Below, in pieces: positions 1-8,816 of a stretch of 64,000 nt of DNA. Source of the stretch: Ruegeria sp. THAF57 (GTDB taxonomy: Bacteria > Pseudomonadota > Alphaproteobacteria > Rhodobacterales > Rhodobacteraceae); NCBI RefSeq assembly GCF_903914075.1, contig NZ_CAIWNQ010000001.1, positions 558,001 through 622,000 of the forward strand, read 5' to 3'. A program made the translations under genes and the position numbers. The notes beneath the pieces are model-generated. The model was given only the letters and a program-made list of their open reading frames with translations. It did not search any database and was not told the origin of the DNA. Numbering within the stretch: position 1 is the stretch's first letter; the number at the start of each line of letters is the position of its first letter.

Positions 1-1514
1 TTGGCGGACTGTTCATGGTCGACACACCAGAACAGCGGCGGATGGGAATCCGCGACAGTCATGAACTGGCCATGAGAGATTGGCTGGGCAGCGCCCAGTT
101 CGACCGGGACGACGATGCATGGCCGCGCAAATGGGCCGAAGCCTATGTCGAGTTCGCAGCCGGGGAAATGCGTCCGTGGCTACATGATATGGGTCTGCGT
201 TGGTTCCCGATCGTCGGCTGGGCAGAACGCGGCGGCTCCTATGCGGACGGTCACGGAAACTCGGTTCCTCGGTTCCACATCACATGGGGTACCGGTCCGG
301 GCGTTTTGGAGCACTTCATCCGCCGCGTGAAGGAGCATGTCGCCACCGGACTGGTCGAGATCAAGTTCCGCTATCAGGTCAGCCACATCATCATGCAAAA
401 TGGCTGCGCCAAAGGTGTCTCTGGCGAAGTACTGGCCGATGACCCCGCCCAGCATGGGGCCAAAACCAACCGCGACGAAGTCGGAGAATTCGAAATCTAC
501 GCACCATCTGTCATCGTTAGTTCCGGCGGGATCGGTGGTAATTTCGAAATGGTCCGCAAAAACTGGCCCCGCGACCGGCTTGGGGAGCCCCCGAAAGATA
601 TGGTTGCGGGCGTGCCCTTTCACGTTGATGGCCGAATGATCGCGATCAGTGAAAAGGCTGGTGGGCACGTGATCAATGGCGACCGGATGTGGCACTATAC
701 CGAAGGGGTGCGAAACTGGAATCCGATCTGGCCGTCCCACGGAATTCGCATCCTGCCCGGCCCAAGTTCGATGTGGTTTGATGCGCGTGGAAACCGGATG
801 AAACCACCTTGTCTGCCGGGGTTTGACACGCTGGGCACCCTTAAGGAAATCCTGAAAACCGGGTATGAATACAGTTGGTTCGTCCTGACCCAGAAGGTGA
901 TCAAAAAGGAATTCGCTCTTTCGGGGTCCGAGCAGAACCCAGACATGACCGATGGTGGTTGGCGCGAAGTTCTGTTGCAGCGCATTTTGACCGGCTCAAA
1001 GGCAACAGCCCCGGTTGAAGCATTCAAAGAACACGGTGAGGATTTCATAGTCGCCAATACATTGACCGAGCTGGTGAGCGGCATGAATCAAATGGGCAGT
1101 GGCCTGATCGACGAAGCCCACCTGCGCGCCCAGATCGAAGCACGGGATTCACAGATCGACAATCCTTTCACCAAAGATGCCCAGATGGCGGCGATTCTGG
1201 CGGCGCGCAACTATCGCGGCGACCGCCTGATCCGAACCGCCAAACCGCACAAGTTTCTTGACCCGGCCAATGGGCCACTGATCGCAGTTAAGCTGCACGT
1301 TCTGACCCGCAAAACACTGGGCGGGCTGCAAACAAACCTCGACAGTCAGATGATCGGAGCTGACGGTCAGGTCGTTCCCGGCCTGTTTGCCGCCGGAGAG
1401 GTCGCCGGGTTCGGTGGTGGCGGCTACCACGGGTACAACGCGCTGGAGGGCACGTTCCTTGGAGGCTGCATTTTCTCTGGCCGCAATGCCGGGCGCTCTC
1501 GGGCCGTCGCTTGA
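1..1514 (+). CDS. FAD-binding dehydrogenase, 5' end cut by window
   Basis: This is the C-terminal part of a flavoprotein of the fumarate reductase/3-ketosteroid dehydrogenase superfamily (FAD_binding_2). The open frame runs through the window start (first full codon at position 3, reading GGLF before the Met at 15), so the N-terminal GxGxxG nucleotide-binding segment lies outside. A family-typical run HGNSVPRFHITWGTGPG follows about 80 residues after that Met. The C-terminus has the FAD-binding signature AAGEVAG...GGGYHGYNALEG. The natural substrate is unknown; relatives are annotated only as 'FAD-binding dehydrogenase'. It converges on the next gene with 12 bases between them. Confidence 0.85.
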   Translation, partial: GGLFMVDTPEQRRMGIRDSHELAMRDWLGSAQFDRDDDAWPRKWAEAYVEFAAGEMRPWLHDMGLRWFPIVGWAERGGSYADGHGNSVPRFHITWGTGPGVLEHFIRRVKEHVATGLVEIKFRYQVSHIIMQNGCAKGVSGEVLADDPAQHGAKTNRDEVGEFEIYAPSVIVSSGGIGGNFEMVRKNWPRDRLGEPPKDMVAGVPFHVDGRMIAISEKAGGHVINGDRMWHYTEGVRNWNPIWPSHGIRILPGPSSMWFDARGNRMKPPCLPGFDTLGTLKEILKTGYEYSWFVLTQKVIKKEFALSGSEQNPDMTDGGWREVLLQRILTGSKATAPVEAFKEHGEDFIVANTLTELVSGMNQMGSGLIDEAHLRAQIEARDSQIDNPFTKDAQMAAILAARNYRGDRLIRTAKPHKFLDPANGPLIAVKLHVLTRKTLGGLQTNLDSQMIGADGQVVPGLFAAGEVAGFGGGGYHGYNALEGTFLGGCIFSGRNAGRSRAVA

Positions 1515-1520
1515 CGGCCC
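1501..1520. terminator. Hairpin at convergent gene ends
   Basis: A perfect 8-bp inverted repeat, GGGCCGTC and GACGGCCC with a GCTT loop, overlaps the stop codon of the FAD dehydrogenase and sits just before the end of the convergent YbaY-META gene. There is no clear T tract on either side, so a bidirectional terminator role is only plausible. Confidence 0.4.
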
Positions 1521-1526
1521 CGGCTA

Positions 1527-2267
1527 TTAACTCGCCCGTGCGAACTGAATGACAGCCTGTCCTGCGCTGTCTAGTAGCACAAGCGTATCGCCTTTGAACG
1601 CATAAGCCGTCACGCCGGACAGGGCTTTGAAGAACTCGCGCTCGATCTCATCCAGCGGCGGCGGGCAAGCCATCAGGGTCGCGGCCATGTTGTCAGGGAA
1701 GTCAATCTGACTTCCGGCAATCTCGGCCTCGCCTGCGAACCGGTTGCAGCCGCCGCTGCCTGAAAACGCCCCACCTTCGGCAAAGGCCAGTTCCGGGCGT
1801 TTTTCTGTCTCAAGCGGTTTTCCGTTCAGCCCGGTCGCCATCCACTTTGTGTTTTCCAACGTGGCGACCCCCTGTGGTTGGGCTTGGACCAGAACCAGAT
1901 CGACAGTGTTTCCTTCCTCGTTCGTCAGAACCGGATACGCCGTGTCCGTAGTGAACAGCAGCTTGTCACCCTGAAAGATAGACCCGCGCACGACATACCG
2001 CATCCTGTCGCGGATCAGCGCATCATCATAGCTCAACTCGAATTGGGCAGGCACTCCGGTCAATGCGTAGCGTTTCGAGGACAGTGTCACTGACGGTGCA
2101 TCGGCGCGCGAGACATCTTGCAACTGCACCAACAGGGTTGCATCAGGCGGCACCGCAATACGTTCGCGATAGGTGGCCGTGCCTTCAATCGTTCCGGCAC
2201 TCGCAGCGCCCCCCAGAACCGTGGACAGCACGACAACGGCCAAGGCAGAATATCCGGATTTGAGCAT
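1527..2267 (-). CDS. Secreted YbaY-META domain protein
   Basis: The 246-residue protein begins with a Sec signal peptide (hydrophobic core AVVVLSTVLG, likely cleavage after ASA). No lipobox Cys is seen, so it is probably a free periplasmic or envelope protein. Residues about 25-130 resemble the YbaY/YscW type of lipoprotein domain. Residues about 135-243 form a META/HslJ domain with the usual GSGGCNRFAGE and MAATLMACPPP motifs. META proteins such as HslJ are associated with heat shock and novobiocin resistance in E. coli, but the molecular role is unknown. Its nearest neighbour on the same strand is the SLC13 permease about 100 bases upstream. Confidence 0.8.
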   Translation of the reverse strand: MLKSGYSALAVVVLSTVLGGAASAGTIEGTATYRERIAVPPDATLLVQLQDVSRADAPSVTLSSKRYALTGVPAQFELSYDDALIRDRMRYVVRGSIFQGDKLLFTTDTAYPVLTNEEGNTVDLVLVQAQPQGVATLENTKWMATGLNGKPLETEKRPELAFAEGGAFSGSGGCNRFAGEAEIAGSQIDFPDNMAATLMACPPPLDEIEREFFKALSGVTAYAFKGDTLVLLDSAGQAVIQFARAS

Positions 2268-2364
2268 ATGTTTGCTCCTTCCTGCAAAATCATTTCCAGA
2301 AACATTGTAATAGAGGTCGATTTTACAAGGACTTCGCCGGAAAACCAGCGGTAATACGCCGATC

Positions 2365-4143
2365 TTACAAAGGCCAGATCAGAGGGATTAGAAGCGACGC
2401 CAGCAAGCCCACGGTCAGGTTCAGTGGGATACCCACCTTCATGAAGTCGACGAACCTGTAACCGCCCGGACCATAAACCATCATATTGGTCTGATACCCA
2501 ATCGGCGTTGCGAATGACGCCGAGGCCGCAACCATTACCGCAACGACAAGCGGGCGCGGGTCAATACCAACGGCCTGCGCCAACCCAATGGCGATGGGCG
2601 TCACAACGACAGCAACCGCATTGTTGGACACCAGTTCGGTCAGCACTGAGGTCAGCAGGTACACGGCCCAAATGATCAGGAAAGGCGGCAGCGCGCTAAG
2701 TCCCGGCGCGATAGCTTCGACGATCAACGAGACTGCGCCCGATTTGTCCAGCGCGGCACCAATGGCGAGCATGGAAAAGATCAGCGCCAGCAGGCGGCCT
2801 TCGACAAAGGAAAACGCCTCGTCCGCGTCGATACACCGTGTCAGCAGAACCACGGCAACGGCCAGAACCGACAACAGCAGAATTGGTGCAATGCCCAGCG
2901 CGGCCAGCACGACGATGCCTGCAAGTGCACCGATCGCAATTGGCGCATGGCTACGGCGGAACGCGCGGGCCGAGGGTTGTGTGACATCAACCATCTCCAT
3001 ATCTGCCGCAAGCCGCTGAATATCCTCGGGAGAACCTTCCAGCAGCAGAGTATCGCCTACCCGCACCACAAGTTCATCCAGTTGCCGCCCGATATTCTGG
3101 TTCCGGCGGTGTACCGCCAGCACATAGACGCCATAGCGCCGCCGCAAGCGCATCGCGCCCAGCGTACGCCCAACCATGCGACAACCCGGAGTGATCAGAA
3201 CCTCGACCGTTTTGGTCTCAACGGCTGAAACCTGATCCACGCGCTTCAGTTCCTTGTTGCGCTGCAGGCTTAACAACTCGGTCATCTGGGTACGCAAAAC
3301 CACGCGATCACCAAGCTGTAGCTGAACGCCTTTAAGGTTCCGACGCAGCGATTCGTCACCACGGATGACGTCGATCAGGCGCACGCCGGGGCGTTTGAAA
3401 AGCTGAACACCGGTGACTTCGCGGCCGATCAGATTGCTTTCCGGGGGGATAACCGCCTCGGTGAAGAACTTCATCTTGGACCTGTCGCTTAACAGCGACG
3501 CCATGCTGTCCCGTTCGGGCAGCAATCGTGGTGCGATGAATCGAAGATACACCATTCCATAGATCACCAGAGCGATCCCCAGCGGCGTAACCTCGAATAT
3601 CGTGAACGGAGTCATGCCCTGCGACCGGGCGACGCCGTCTACCAAAAGGTTGGTCGACGTGCCGATAAGGGTCAGCGTTCCGCCCAGAATGGCCGCATAG
3701 CTGAGTGGGATCAGCAGTTTTGAGGCTGGGACGTTAAGCGTCCGCGCAATCTGCACAAATACCGGGATCATCACGACAACGACCGGTGTGTTCGACACAA
3801 CGGCCGACGCCAGCACCACAAAGGCCATCAGTAATCCGATAGCGATACGCGGGTTCACCTGCGCCTGTTTCTGGGCAGTCGAGGTGAACGCATCCAACGC
3901 TCCGGTACGTACCAGCGCCCCCATGATGATGAACATCGCGGCGATGGTCCACGGCGCGGGGTTCGACAGGACAGCCAAGGCGCTTTGGTATGGAAGAATG
4001 CCTGTCACCAGCATCACGGCCACGCCGCCAATGGCGACGACCTCGGTCGGATAGACCTCTCGCAGGAACATGACGAACATGCCTGCGACGACCAACAGCG
4101 CCAGTATCGCGCTTCCTGTTTCTGTCAGTTGGTGGAATTGCAT
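2365..4143 (-). CDS. SLC13-family permease with RCK-C domains
   Basis: An inner-membrane anion transporter of about 592 residues. Hydrophobic segments fill residues 1-200 and 400-592. Between them lie two TrkA-C (RCK_C) type regulatory domains, with phrases such as LQLGDRVVLRTQ and VRVGDTLLLEG. Family members move dicarboxylates, sulfate or related anions, usually with Na+; the substrate cannot be read from sequence. I chose the Met at 4143 (MQFHQLTETG) over an upstream in-frame codon because the extra 20 residues are basic and unlike the family N-terminus. It follows the phosphoesterase gene on the same strand with an 80-base gap. Confidence 0.85.
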   Translation of the reverse strand: MQFHQLTETGSAILALLVVAGMFVMFLREVYPTEVVAIGGVAVMLVTGILPYQSALAVLSNPAPWTIAAMFIIMGALVRTGALDAFTSTAQKQAQVNPRIAIGLLMAFVVLASAVVSNTPVVVVMIPVFVQIARTLNVPASKLLIPLSYAAILGGTLTLIGTSTNLLVDGVARSQGMTPFTIFEVTPLGIALVIYGMVYLRFIAPRLLPERDSMASLLSDRSKMKFFTEAVIPPESNLIGREVTGVQLFKRPGVRLIDVIRGDESLRRNLKGVQLQLGDRVVLRTQMTELLSLQRNKELKRVDQVSAVETKTVEVLITPGCRMVGRTLGAMRLRRRYGVYVLAVHRRNQNIGRQLDELVVRVGDTLLLEGSPEDIQRLAADMEMVDVTQPSARAFRRSHAPIAIGALAGIVVLAALGIAPILLLSVLAVAVVLLTRCIDADEAFSFVEGRLLALIFSMLAIGAALDKSGAVSLIVEAIAPGLSALPPFLIIWAVYLLTSVLTELVSNNAVAVVVTPIAIGLAQAVGIDPRPLVVAVMVAASASFATPIGYQTNMMVYGPGGYRFVDFMKVGIPLNLTVGLLASLLIPLIWPL

Positions 4144-4223
4144 TCTTGGTATTCTGTCCGAACCCTGGCTTGGCATACGCGCCCGGCACGCAGTTTCCCG
4201 CATTGCGCGGGTCAGAGCAAGCC

Positions 4224-5039
4224 TTACTGCGGCCCCGCCTGCTGTAACCGCCCGCCAACGCGTACCATTTGAACAGATTTTGCCTGCCCGTTCTGATCGT
4301 CGGTCTCAACGAACACCCCGCTGAGAGTCGCCTCACCATTGGCCGGAGTGAATCTTGCCTTGGGCATTCCGGTGATAAAACGGCGCATGGGTTCGACCTT
4401 GTCCATGCCGATAACCGAGTCATAATCCCCGCACATACCCGCATCGGTCAAATAGGCTGTGCCACCCGGAAGGATCTGCGCGTCCGCCGTTGGCACATGC
4501 GTATGCGTGCCCACCACAAGGCTGGCGCGTTTGTCGCAATAATGACCCATCGCCATTTTTTCCGAGGTCGCCTCGCAATGCATGTCTACGATGATTGCCT
4601 GAGCTTGCCCACCACGTGGATGTGACTTCAGGATTGGCTCAACAGCCGAAAACGGGTCATCAAAGGGCCGCTTCATGAACACCTGCCCCAGCACCTGCAC
4701 CACCAGCACCTTGCGTCCCCCCGGCGCGGTATACAGACGATGCCCCCGTCCCGGCGCGCCTTTAGCAAAGTTCACGGGGCGCACAATGCGCGGCTCATTT
4801 TCGATGAACTGCAGCATGTCCTTTTGGTCGAATGCGTGATCGCCCAGCGTCAGGCAATCCGCGCCGGCATCCAGCAGCAGTTTGGCATGATCCCCGCTCA
4901 GCCCCATCCCGTTCGAGGCGTTCTCACCATTGACCACAACAAAATCGAGCCGCCATTCGTCGCGCAAACGCGGCAAGTGCTGCTGAACGGCCGAGCGTCC
5001 CGCCCGGCCCATGACGTCACCCAAAAACAGAATCCTCAT
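4224..5039 (-). CDS. YmdB-like metallophosphoesterase (TIGR00282 family)
   Basis: A 271-residue cytoplasmic calcineurin-like phosphoesterase. The metal-ligand motifs are all present: LFLGDVMGRAG at the N-terminus, VVVNGENASNGMG, LTLGDHAFD, VDMHCEATSEK and VVGTHTHVPTAD. B. subtilis YmdB hydrolyses cyclic nucleotides and influences the switch between motility and biofilm; this is known of the family and untested here. The start at 5039 (MRILFLGD) puts the first metal motif at the N-terminus as in relatives; in-frame upstream Mets would add an unrelated leader. It is divergent from the DUF333 gene. Confidence 0.88.
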   Translation of the reverse strand: MRILFLGDVMGRAGRSAVQQHLPRLRDEWRLDFVVVNGENASNGMGLSGDHAKLLLDAGADCLTLGDHAFDQKDMLQFIENEPRIVRPVNFAKGAPGRGHRLYTAPGGRKVLVVQVLGQVFMKRPFDDPFSAVEPILKSHPRGGQAQAIIVDMHCEATSEKMAMGHYCDKRASLVVGTHTHVPTADAQILPGGTAYLTDAGMCGDYDSVIGMDKVEPMRRFITGMPKARFTPANGEATLSGVFVETDDQNGQAKSVQMVRVGGRLQQAGPQ

Positions 5040-5127
5040 TTCAACCGTCCTAAGTGTGGCATTCATCAAGCACAAGTGGTTAAACTGGCGCCATAAACAG
5101 CAAATTCCCATTCAAAAGGAGCTCTTG

Positions 5128-5355
5128 ATGAACCGATTCCTTGTGTTGGCTGCAATTCTGACGCCGCTTGCCGCCTGTGACCCTGTGCCTGAACAATCAG
5201 CAGAACTGGCTAATCCCGCAGCGACATTCTGCGTTGAAAGCGGTGGAACATACGAAATCCGTGACGGCGCCGACGGGCAGACCGGGGCCTGCAAACTGGC
5301 GGACGGTCAGGAAGTCGATGCCTGGGATTATTTCCGCGAGAACCACTCGGGATAA
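5128..5355 (+). CDS. Small DUF333 lipoprotein
   Basis: A 75-residue precursor with a lipoprotein signal (LTPLAAC, lipidated Cys near residue 19). A DUF333 domain follows: NPAATFCVESGG, then GACKLADGQEVDAWDYF. Relatives are often annotated 'hemolysin' without biochemical support, so no such function is claimed. A strong ribosome site AAAGGAGC lies 7 bases before the chosen ATG, which rules out the longer in-frame start. The gene ends 8 bases from the convergent 5-FCL gene. Confidence 0.8.
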   Translation: MNRFLVLAAILTPLAACDPVPEQSAELANPAATFCVESGGTYEIRDGADGQTGACKLADGQEVDAWDYFRENHSG

Positions 5356-5363
5356 TGCACCAT

Positions 5364-5927
5364 TCACGACGGAAAGGTCAGTACACGGCTTTCTGTAACG
5401 ACCATGTCCAACGGTTGATCGGTTGACTCAAGAGGCAACCGATCGGCCTGTTGCGCATCGAACGCAAAACCAACGGCAAGTGTTGGCCGCTTTGCCCGCA
5501 GCCCTTCCAGCGTGCGGTCATAAAAGCCGCCGCCATACCCCAGCCGCCCCCCTTGTGTGTCAAATGCGACCAGTGGGACGATCAGGATTTCCGGTTCAAA
5601 ATAATCATCGACCTCGGGAACCATGGCCCCGAATGGCCCGTCCTTCAACGCACCCTCAGGTGTCCAGCGAGAGAACTTTAAGGGCTGCCCTGCGGCCTGT
5701 ATGACAGGCACTCCAACCGGACCATAAGCCGATGCCTCGGCCATTGCAGGAACTGGGTCAATTTCGGTTCGGATCGGCATATAGCCAGACAGCGGCACAC
5801 CCCGGTGACCCGCCAGAACTTCGGACAGGCGCCCGGCCGCACCAGGTAAGCGCGTATCAAACGCGGCCTTTCGGCGGGCGAACGCCTCTTTCCGGGCTGC
5901 GGCCTTAATTTCAGTCAGATCGGTCAC
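5364..5927 (-). CDS. 5-formyltetrahydrofolate cyclo-ligase
   Basis: A 187-residue cytoplasmic enzyme that converts 5-formyl-THF and ATP to 5,10-methenyl-THF, salvaging folate for one-carbon metabolism. It has the diagnostic substrate-binding motif GYGGGFYDRTL near residue 130 and an N-terminal basic helix (AARKEAFARRKA) that usually contributes to ATP binding. Length is normal for the family. Its start codon overlaps the mgtE stop by four bases (ATGA), so the two are translated from one message. Confidence 0.9.
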   Translation of the reverse strand: MTDLTEIKAAARKEAFARRKAAFDTRLPGAAGRLSEVLAGHRGVPLSGYMPIRTEIDPVPAMAEASAYGPVGVPVIQAAGQPLKFSRWTPEGALKDGPFGAMVPEVDDYFEPEILIVPLVAFDTQGGRLGYGGGFYDRTLEGLRAKRPTLAVGFAFDAQQADRLPLESTDQPLDMVVTESRVLTFPS

Positions 5928-7318
5928 AATAGCACCACGCTGGCAAGTCCAAGGAACAGGAAGAACCCCATGACATCCGTCGTGGTTGTCACAAAGGTGC
6001 CGGACGCAAGCGCCGGGTCAGCGCCCAGACGGTCCAGCACAACCGGTACTACCGTACCAACGAAACCGGCGATGATCATGTTCACGACCAAGGCGGCCCC
6101 GATCACGACACCCAATAGCGGCGAATCGAACCACAGCATCCCGACCGTTCCCAGCACGATGGCGAAGCACAGGCCGTTCAACATACCCACCAGCAATTCA
6201 CGGCGGATCACCCGCAACACGTTCGATGGCGTCAGGTCGCGCGTTGCCAGTGCGCGCACGGCAACGGTCAACGACTGTGTCCCGGCATTACCGCCCATCG
6301 ACGCCACGATCGGCATCAGGATCGCCAGCGCCACCAACTGATCAATCGCCGCCTCGAATTGCGAGATCACCAGAGAAGCACAGATCGCCGTGCACAGGTT
6401 CACGGCCAACCACGGCAGACGCCGCTTACTGGTTGCCGCCACCGAGTCGGACAGCGAGCTTTCGTCGCTTACCCCCGCCAGACGCAGGATGTCCTCCTCA
6501 TGCTCTTCGTCCAGAACGACCATTGCGTCGTCGATTGTGATGACCCCAACCAGCCGACCGTCGGCATCGACAACCGGGGCCGAAATCAGGTGGTACTGGT
6601 TGAAAGCATAAGCCACATCTTCCTCATCCTGATCGACGGGAATTGTGTGAAATTCCTCTTCGGTGATGTCCAGCAACGGCACGTCGCGCCGCGCCGCCAT
6701 AAGCTTACCCAACATGACCTGAGCCGAGGGCTTCAGGCGGGGATCAACCAGCACGACGTGATAGAACTGCTCGGGCAGACCATCATTGGCGCGCATGAAG
6801 TCGATGGCTTGCCCAACCGTCCAATGCTCGGGCGCCATGACAACCTCGCGCTGCATAAGACGACCGGCCGAGTTCTCGGGATAAGACAGGGCCTGTTCCG
6901 CCGCGATCCGCTCGGAATCCTCCAACGCGTCCAGAATGGCTTCTTGCTGCGGTTCTTCAAGGTCCTCGAGCAGGTCAACGACATCGTCGCTTTCCATGTC
7001 GCGAACGGCGTCGGCCAGAACGTCCGGCTTGAGGATGCCGATGATCTCCTCTCGAACGGCCTCATCGAGTTCCGACAGAATATCGCCGTCGAATTCCTTG
7101 TCATACAGCCGGATCAGCCGGGCGCGGTCATAGGGGTTGATCTGCTCAACAAGGTCCGCGATGTCAGCCGGGTGCAACGGCTCCATCAACTCGATCAGCT
7201 TGTCGCGATCATCCACATCCACCGCGTAAAGGATCGAAGCCACGGTTTTGCGATCCAGCGCATAGACGTCTTCGTCGCTGTGCGTATCGATTACGGGTTC
7301 ATCAAAGCCTGTGGTCAT
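5924..7318 (-). CDS. mgtE: Magnesium transporter MgtE
   Basis: A 464-residue Mg2+ channel. The N-terminal MgtE_N superhelical domain (about 25-140) is rich in acidic residues, as expected for the Mg2+ sensor. Two CBS domains follow (about 150-275; e.g. VVDADGRLVGVITIDD), then a five-helix membrane domain (about 310-464) with LMPIVASMGGNAGTQSLT, the conserved pore signature. In characterised MgtE the cytosolic domains close the pore when Mg2+ is high. It is upstream of, and coupled to, the 5-FCL gene. A GGGGGCAG ribosome site precedes the ATG. Confidence 0.95.
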   Translation of the reverse strand: MTTGFDEPVIDTHSDEDVYALDRKTVASILYAVDVDDRDKLIELMEPLHPADIADLVEQINPYDRARLIRLYDKEFDGDILSELDEAVREEIIGILKPDVLADAVRDMESDDVVDLLEDLEEPQQEAILDALEDSERIAAEQALSYPENSAGRLMQREVVMAPEHWTVGQAIDFMRANDGLPEQFYHVVLVDPRLKPSAQVMLGKLMAARRDVPLLDITEEEFHTIPVDQDEEDVAYAFNQYHLISAPVVDADGRLVGVITIDDAMVVLDEEHEEDILRLAGVSDESSLSDSVAATSKRRLPWLAVNLCTAICASLVISQFEAAIDQLVALAILMPIVASMGGNAGTQSLTVAVRALATRDLTPSNVLRVIRRELLVGMLNGLCFAIVLGTVGMLWFDSPLLGVVIGAALVVNMIIAGFVGTVVPVVLDRLGADPALASGTFVTTTTDVMGFFLFLGLASVVLL

Positions 7319-7452
7319 ATCTGCCCCCGTTTCGCTCGGTCATTGCCCCCTAATTAGAAGAAGCAGCTACCGGAAAACAATGACAATGCGCCGATTTACC
7401 GGCAAGTTTCCCGCCCTTATGCTGTTTCGCAGTCCCATACAGGCGGAGATGA

Positions 7453-8748
7453 ATGAAAATGGCGCAAAAAACGCTGCTGAAAGGGCGTGTTCTGAGCTTT
7501 ACCGGTTCCCCCTTCGAAGGAGAGCCGACCGAAGCCGTCAAGATCAGCGAGGCCGTTCTAGTCGAAGACGGTCGGATTTCGGCGGTGGCGGATGCTGACA
7601 GCCTGCGTTCCGCACATCCTGAGGCCGCCGTGGTTGACCACGGCAATCATGTTATCATGGCTGGGTTCGTGGATGCGCATGTGCACTATCCGCAGACCGC
7701 GATGATCGCCAGTTGGGGAAAACGCCTAATAGACTGGCTGAACACCTATACCTTCCCCGAAGAGATGAAATTTGGCGATCCGGCCTATGCCTCGGAGATT
7801 GCGAACCGCTATCTCGATCTGACGGCGGCCCATGGCACGACGACGATGTGCAGCTTTTGCACCATCCACCCCGAAAGCGTCGACGCCTTTTTCACGGCGG
7901 CGCAGCAGCGCAATCAGCGCGTGGTTGCGGGCAAGACCTGCATGGATCGCAACGCGCCCGCGCGACTGCGGGACACAGCGCAGACGGCCTATGATCAGTC
8001 CCAAGCGCTGCTGGAGAAATGGCATGGGGTCGACCGCCTGTCCTATGCCATCACGCCCCGCTTCTCTCCGACATCCACGCCCGAACAGCTTGAGGCGATG
8101 GGTGCACTCTGGGCTGAACACCCGCACTGCCTGATGCAAACTCATCTCAGCGAGCAGACAGACGAAATCGCGTGGGTTCGTGAGCTGTTCCCCGAGGCGC
8201 GGGATTATCTGGATACATATGAGAAATTCGGCCTGTTGGGATCGCACGGTGTCTATGGCCACGTGATCCATCTGGAGGCGCGCGAGCGCGACCGACTGCG
8301 CGAAGTGGATGCGGCCCTGATCCACTGCCCGACGTCAAACACGTTCATCGGTTCAGGCTTGTTCGACATGACTGGCCTGATGCAGGACGGCCACCGCGTC
8401 GGCTTGGCGACGGATACAGGCGGCGGGTCGAGCTTTTCGATGCTGCACACCATGGCTTCGGCCTACGAGATTGGCCAACTGCGCGGCGCTCCTTTGCACG
8501 CGGCGCAACTGCTATGGCTGGGCACTGTCGGTTCTGCCCGCTCGCTGCGACTGGATGACAGCATCGGCAACGTCGCGCCGGGGATGGAGGCGGATTTGGT
8601 CGTGCTTGATCTCGCCTCAACCCCCGCGATTGCCCAGCGTGAAGCCTGCGCCGATGATCTATGGGAAGCCATTTTCCCAACCATCATGATGGGCGACGAC
8701 CGCGCCATCGCCGAGGTTTGGATCGGCGGGCGGGCCGTATCGCGCTGA
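7453..8748 (+). CDS. guaD: Guanine deaminase
   Basis: A 431-residue amidohydrolase that deaminates guanine to xanthine with a single zinc. The HxH metal pair (DAHVHYPQT) is near residue 76. CSFCTIHPES, MDRNAPARL, THLSEQTDEI and ATDTGGGSSFSML follow in the family order and spacing. The first ATG at 7453 and a second at 7459 are both usable; the first follows AGGCGGAGATGA more closely. The product would feed xanthine degradation for nitrogen. It converges with another purine-type deaminase at 8817. Confidence 0.92.
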   Translation: MKMAQKTLLKGRVLSFTGSPFEGEPTEAVKISEAVLVEDGRISAVADADSLRSAHPEAAVVDHGNHVIMAGFVDAHVHYPQTAMIASWGKRLIDWLNTYTFPEEMKFGDPAYASEIANRYLDLTAAHGTTTMCSFCTIHPESVDAFFTAAQQRNQRVVAGKTCMDRNAPARLRDTAQTAYDQSQALLEKWHGVDRLSYAITPRFSPTSTPEQLEAMGALWAEHPHCLMQTHLSEQTDEIAWVRELFPEARDYLDTYEKFGLLGSHGVYGHVIHLEARERDRLREVDAALIHCPTSNTFIGSGLFDMTGLMQDGHRVGLATDTGGGSSFSMLHTMASAYEIGQLRGAPLHAAQLLWLGTVGSARSLRLDDSIGNVAPGMEADLVVLDLASTPAIAQREACADDLWEAIFPTIMMGDDRAIAEVWIGGRAVSR

Positions 8749-8753
8749 AGGGA

Positions 8754-8809
8754 ATGGGCCTACGGCCCATGCCTCCGGCGGGGATATTTTTGGCCAGATG
8801 AAAAGCGGA
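8754..8809. repeat. Intergenic repeat element, copy 1
   Basis: It contains a perfect hairpin (ATGGGCC, TAC loop, GGCCCAT), a short GC-rich spacer, and a 30-base conserved tail with the cores GGGATATTT and GCCAGATGAA. The tail matches 24 of 30 positions with the copy ending at 18510. It lies between two convergent gene ends, suggesting a terminator or a dispersed intergenic repeat. Confidence 0.6.
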
Positions 8810-8816
8810 CCCTCAC

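Noticed and set aside
6359..7357. A 332-codon open frame on the plus strand
   Set aside because: It lies wholly opposite mgtE, whose protein is unmistakable. It is a frame kept open by codon bias and encodes no known domain.
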